DNA of 64,000 nt from an uncultured Aquimarina sp. (GTDB lineage Bacteria > Bacteroidota > Bacteroidia > Flavobacteriales > Flavobacteriaceae): NCBI GenBank assembly GCA_947501475.1, contig CANMWA010000001.1, positions 1-64,000 of the forward strand, given 5' to 3'. Shown here piece by piece: positions 62,158-64,000 of the stretch. The position numbers and the translations under genes were made by a program. A model generated the notes under the pieces. It did not search any database. It had not been told where the DNA came from and saw only the letters and a program-made list of their open reading frames with translations. How positions within the stretch are numbered: position 1 is the stretch's first letter; the number at the start of each line of letters is the position of its first letter.

Positions 62158-62186
62158 AACCGCCCAATTAAGGGCGGTTATTTTTT
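62158..62186 (+). terminator. Terminator after mscL
   Basis: AACCGCCC, loop AATTAA, GGGCGGTT, then A and six T. Confidence 0.9.
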
Positions 62187-62331
62187 ACATTTAGTTATAT
62201 ATCTAACAATTTATACGAATTTTTGTATTTTATGTATAAACACTTGTCATTATCGAAATATTCCTCACATTTGCTAGAATTTAAAAGAGATTATACGATT
62301 TTTGTATAAGAGAATGTAGAATAATAAAAGT

Positions 62332-63324
62332 ATGAAAGTAGCTGTTGTAGGTGCTACCGGCTTGGTAGGCACCGTAATGTTAAAAGTATTAGAAGAAAGA
62401 AATTTTCCGGTAACAGAATTAATTCCTGTAGCTTCAGAAAGATCTATTGGCAAAAAAATCTCATATAAAGGAGATGAATATAGTGTTGTAGGACTAGCCA
62501 CTGCAATAGAAATGAAACCCGATGTAGCCTTATTTTCTGCAGGAGGAAGTACCTCTCTAGAATGGGCTCCAAAATTTGCCGAGGCTGGAATAACTGTTAT
62601 TGATAATTCTTCTGCATGGAGAATGGATCCAACAAAAAAATTAGTAGTTCCAGAAATCAATGCAAAATCATTATCTGCAGAAGATAAAATTATTGCAAAC
62701 CCAAATTGTTCTACCATACAATTAGTTATGGCTCTAGGACCATTACACGATAAATACAAAATAAAGCGTACCGTAATCTCAACCTACCAATCTATAACAG
62801 GTACAGGAGTAAAAGCTGTACAACAGCTAGAAAATGAGTATGCTGGCGAAAAAGGTGAAATGGCATATCCTTACCCTATTCATCGTAATGCAATACCCCA
62901 TTGTGATGTGTTTCAAGAAAATGGATATACCAAAGAAGAGATGAAATTGGTGAATGAAACTCAAAAGATTCTTGATGATCGCACCATCGCAGTAACCGCT
63001 ACAGCCATAAGAATCCCTGTTGTTGGTGGTCATAGTGAAAGCGTAAATCTTGAATTCGAAAATGAATTTGAAGAAAATGATGTAAGAACCCTTTTAAACC
63101 AAACACCCGGAGTAACCGTACAAGATAATCCCGATACGAATACGTATCCCATGCCAATTTATGCTGAAGGCAAAAACGATGTTTTTGTAGGTAGAATTCG
63201 TAGAGATCATTCTAGAGAAAATGCATTAAATTTATGGATTGTTTCAGACAATCTTCGTAAAGGAGCGGCAACCAATGCCGTTCAGATCGGAGAATATCTT
63301 GTAGAACATAAACTTATAGGATAA
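62332..63324 (+). CDS. asd: Aspartate-semialdehyde dehydrogenase
   Basis: 330 residues. NADP-binding start MKVAVVGATGLVGTVMLKVL, the catalytic Cys in ANPNCSTIQLVMALGP (about 129), and the substrate/base region RIPVVGGHSESVNLEFE with the active His. It reduces aspartyl phosphate in the pathway to lysine, diaminopimelate, methionine and threonine. A 230-bp spacer with the mscL terminator precedes it. Confidence 0.96.
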   Translation: MKVAVVGATGLVGTVMLKVLEERNFPVTELIPVASERSIGKKISYKGDEYSVVGLATAIEMKPDVALFSAGGSTSLEWAPKFAEAGITVIDNSSAWRMDPTKKLVVPEINAKSLSAEDKIIANPNCSTIQLVMALGPLHDKYKIKRTVISTYQSITGTGVKAVQQLENEYAGEKGEMAYPYPIHRNAIPHCDVFQENGYTKEEMKLVNETQKILDDRTIAVTATAIRIPVVGGHSESVNLEFENEFEENDVRTLLNQTPGVTVQDNPDTNTYPMPIYAEGKNDVFVGRIRRDHSRENALNLWIVSDNLRKGAATNAVQIGEYLVEHKLIG

Positions 63325-63335
63325 ATTACTTTTTA

Positions 63336-63384
63336 ATACAACAAAAACCGCATGAAAAAGGTTTTCATGCGGTTTTTGTTGTAT
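63336..63384. terminator. Bidirectional terminator between asd and the M14 gene
   Basis: ATACAACAAAAACCGCATG plus AAAA and its exact reverse complement around AGG: a 23-bp perfect stem with its own A-rich and T-rich arms, usable from both sides. Confidence 0.9.
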
Positions 63385-63394
63385 GTGCATAGAT

Positions 63395-64000
63395 CTACTC
63401 TTTTATTTCAGGAACATAGATATGATTCCCTAAAAACAGTGCATTCAAAAATAAGCGATTCGTTCCGTACCAGGATCCTCTAAAATTTGGATTATCGGCA
63501 AACATAATTACACGCCCATTACCTAAGCTACTAACAATCAATGATGCCGAGGGTTTTAAGTAATTTTCATAATTATCAGTAGATATGTATCCATCTATAT
63601 GCGCCTTTTCGGTATATTTGGCCACCGTAGAATATGGATTATCACTTGGGGATATAAATACCTCGTTGTTTTTGTATACCGGTAATAAAGTATCATGATA
63701 TCCAAAGCCTAAAGGGTGCGTAATATCAAGGTTTACTTCAAAAATAGCACCTCCCAAAAGTTCTCGTCCAATATTTTCTTCAGCATCTACATATCTTAAC
63801 CGTTCTATATTTTTATTTTTAACAGTATCCTTTTCTTTTTCTATAAGCTTTTCTTTAACCATTTTCTTCTCGATTACCCATTTAGAAGCTCTTGATAAAG
63901 TCACTAAGGTATTGCCTTGCGACACCCAATCTTTTATTTTTTTTTGCCGAATAGAATCTAATCCTTTATAATTTCCTGAAACCATTACAATGGTATTATA
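63395..64000 (-). CDS. M14-family zinc carboxypeptidase, C-terminal part
   Basis: The 5' end is beyond the window; 201 codons are visible with no start needed (YNTIV precedes the first visible Met). The sequence (SQGNTLVTLSRASKWVIEKK; FEVNLDITHPLGFGYHDTLL; SLGNGRVIMFADNPNFRGSW; GTNRLFLNALFLG) is the glutamine-amidotransferase-like C-terminal domain found in large M14 metallopeptidases of Flavobacteriaceae. The catalytic zinc domain itself lies outside. A charged helical segment (KKMVKEKLIEKEKDTVKNKN) is inserted. Probably a secreted or envelope protease. Confidence 0.82.
   Translation of the reverse strand, partial: YNTIVMVSGNYKGLDSIRQKKIKDWVSQGNTLVTLSRASKWVIEKKMVKEKLIEKEKDTVKNKNIERLRYVDAEENIGRELLGGAIFEVNLDITHPLGFGYHDTLLPVYKNNEVFISPSDNPYSTVAKYTEKAHIDGYISTDNYENYLKPSASLIVSSLGNGRVIMFADNPNFRGSWYGTNRLFLNALFLGNHIYVPEIKE

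Overview
The window looks like a chromosomal segment of a marine-type member of the Flavobacteriaceae (Bacteroidota). The evidence is AT-rich coding sequence, TonB-linked outer-membrane receptors with carboxypeptidase-like plugs, promoters of the Bacteroidota type (TTG and TAnnTTTG boxes), DUF6443/RHS proteins, GG-leader peptides, and a conserved rpmF-fabH-accB-accC block. The genus is not proven; Aquimarina or a close relative is a guess. No rRNA, tRNA or CRISPR array was seen.

Region 1 (1-9680, all minus strand): a promoter at about 9.6 kb leads into three small genes, a repeat-rich spacer, a 1700-residue secreted RHS-like/PKD protein, and a DUF6443/RHS-repeat protein that runs off the left edge. 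REP-like and tandem repeats fill the spacers, and one repeat sits in frame inside the RHS gene.

Region 2 (9.8-36.4 kb) is accessory. It holds five paralogous one-component regulators (signal peptide, periplasmic TPR repeats, one membrane helix, cytoplasmic AraC-type HTH); one of them is frameshifted. Three regulators (9804, 18817 and 30377) are divergent from minus-strand operons. Each of these three junctions has the same arrangement: two ATTnnnnAAT dyads 21-22 bp apart, then a TTG box, exactly 21 bp, and a TAnnTTTG box, all on the minus strand. The 18.5-13.7 kb operon encodes a MauE/DoxX redox membrane protein, a propeller-like protein, three Cys-containing secreted peptides and an outer-membrane receptor. 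The 30.0-21.5 kb operon is a grasp-with-spasm (graspetide-type RiPP) system: receptor, nine GG-leader precursor peptides (six in a tandem array), ATP-grasp ligase, a SPASM-family partner that has lost its usual cysteines, and a C39-peptidase ABC exporter. Two more GG peptides lie beside regulators (20637 and 32206); the second is followed by a subtilisin-like lipoprotein. My inference is a family of linked peptide-production and peptide-sensing circuits.

Region 3 (36.4-64 kb) is mostly core: ribE, pdxA, YceD-rpmF-fabH-accB-accC, an FAD oxidoreductase, mtgA, several lipoproteins, recJ, a two-component system in an operon with two proteins that share a C-terminal CPPTC tail, an aerolysin/ETX-MTX2-like lipoprotein, rsmI, tdk, alr, mscL, asd, and the end of an M14 carboxypeptidase. 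Clear hairpin terminators separate many of these units.
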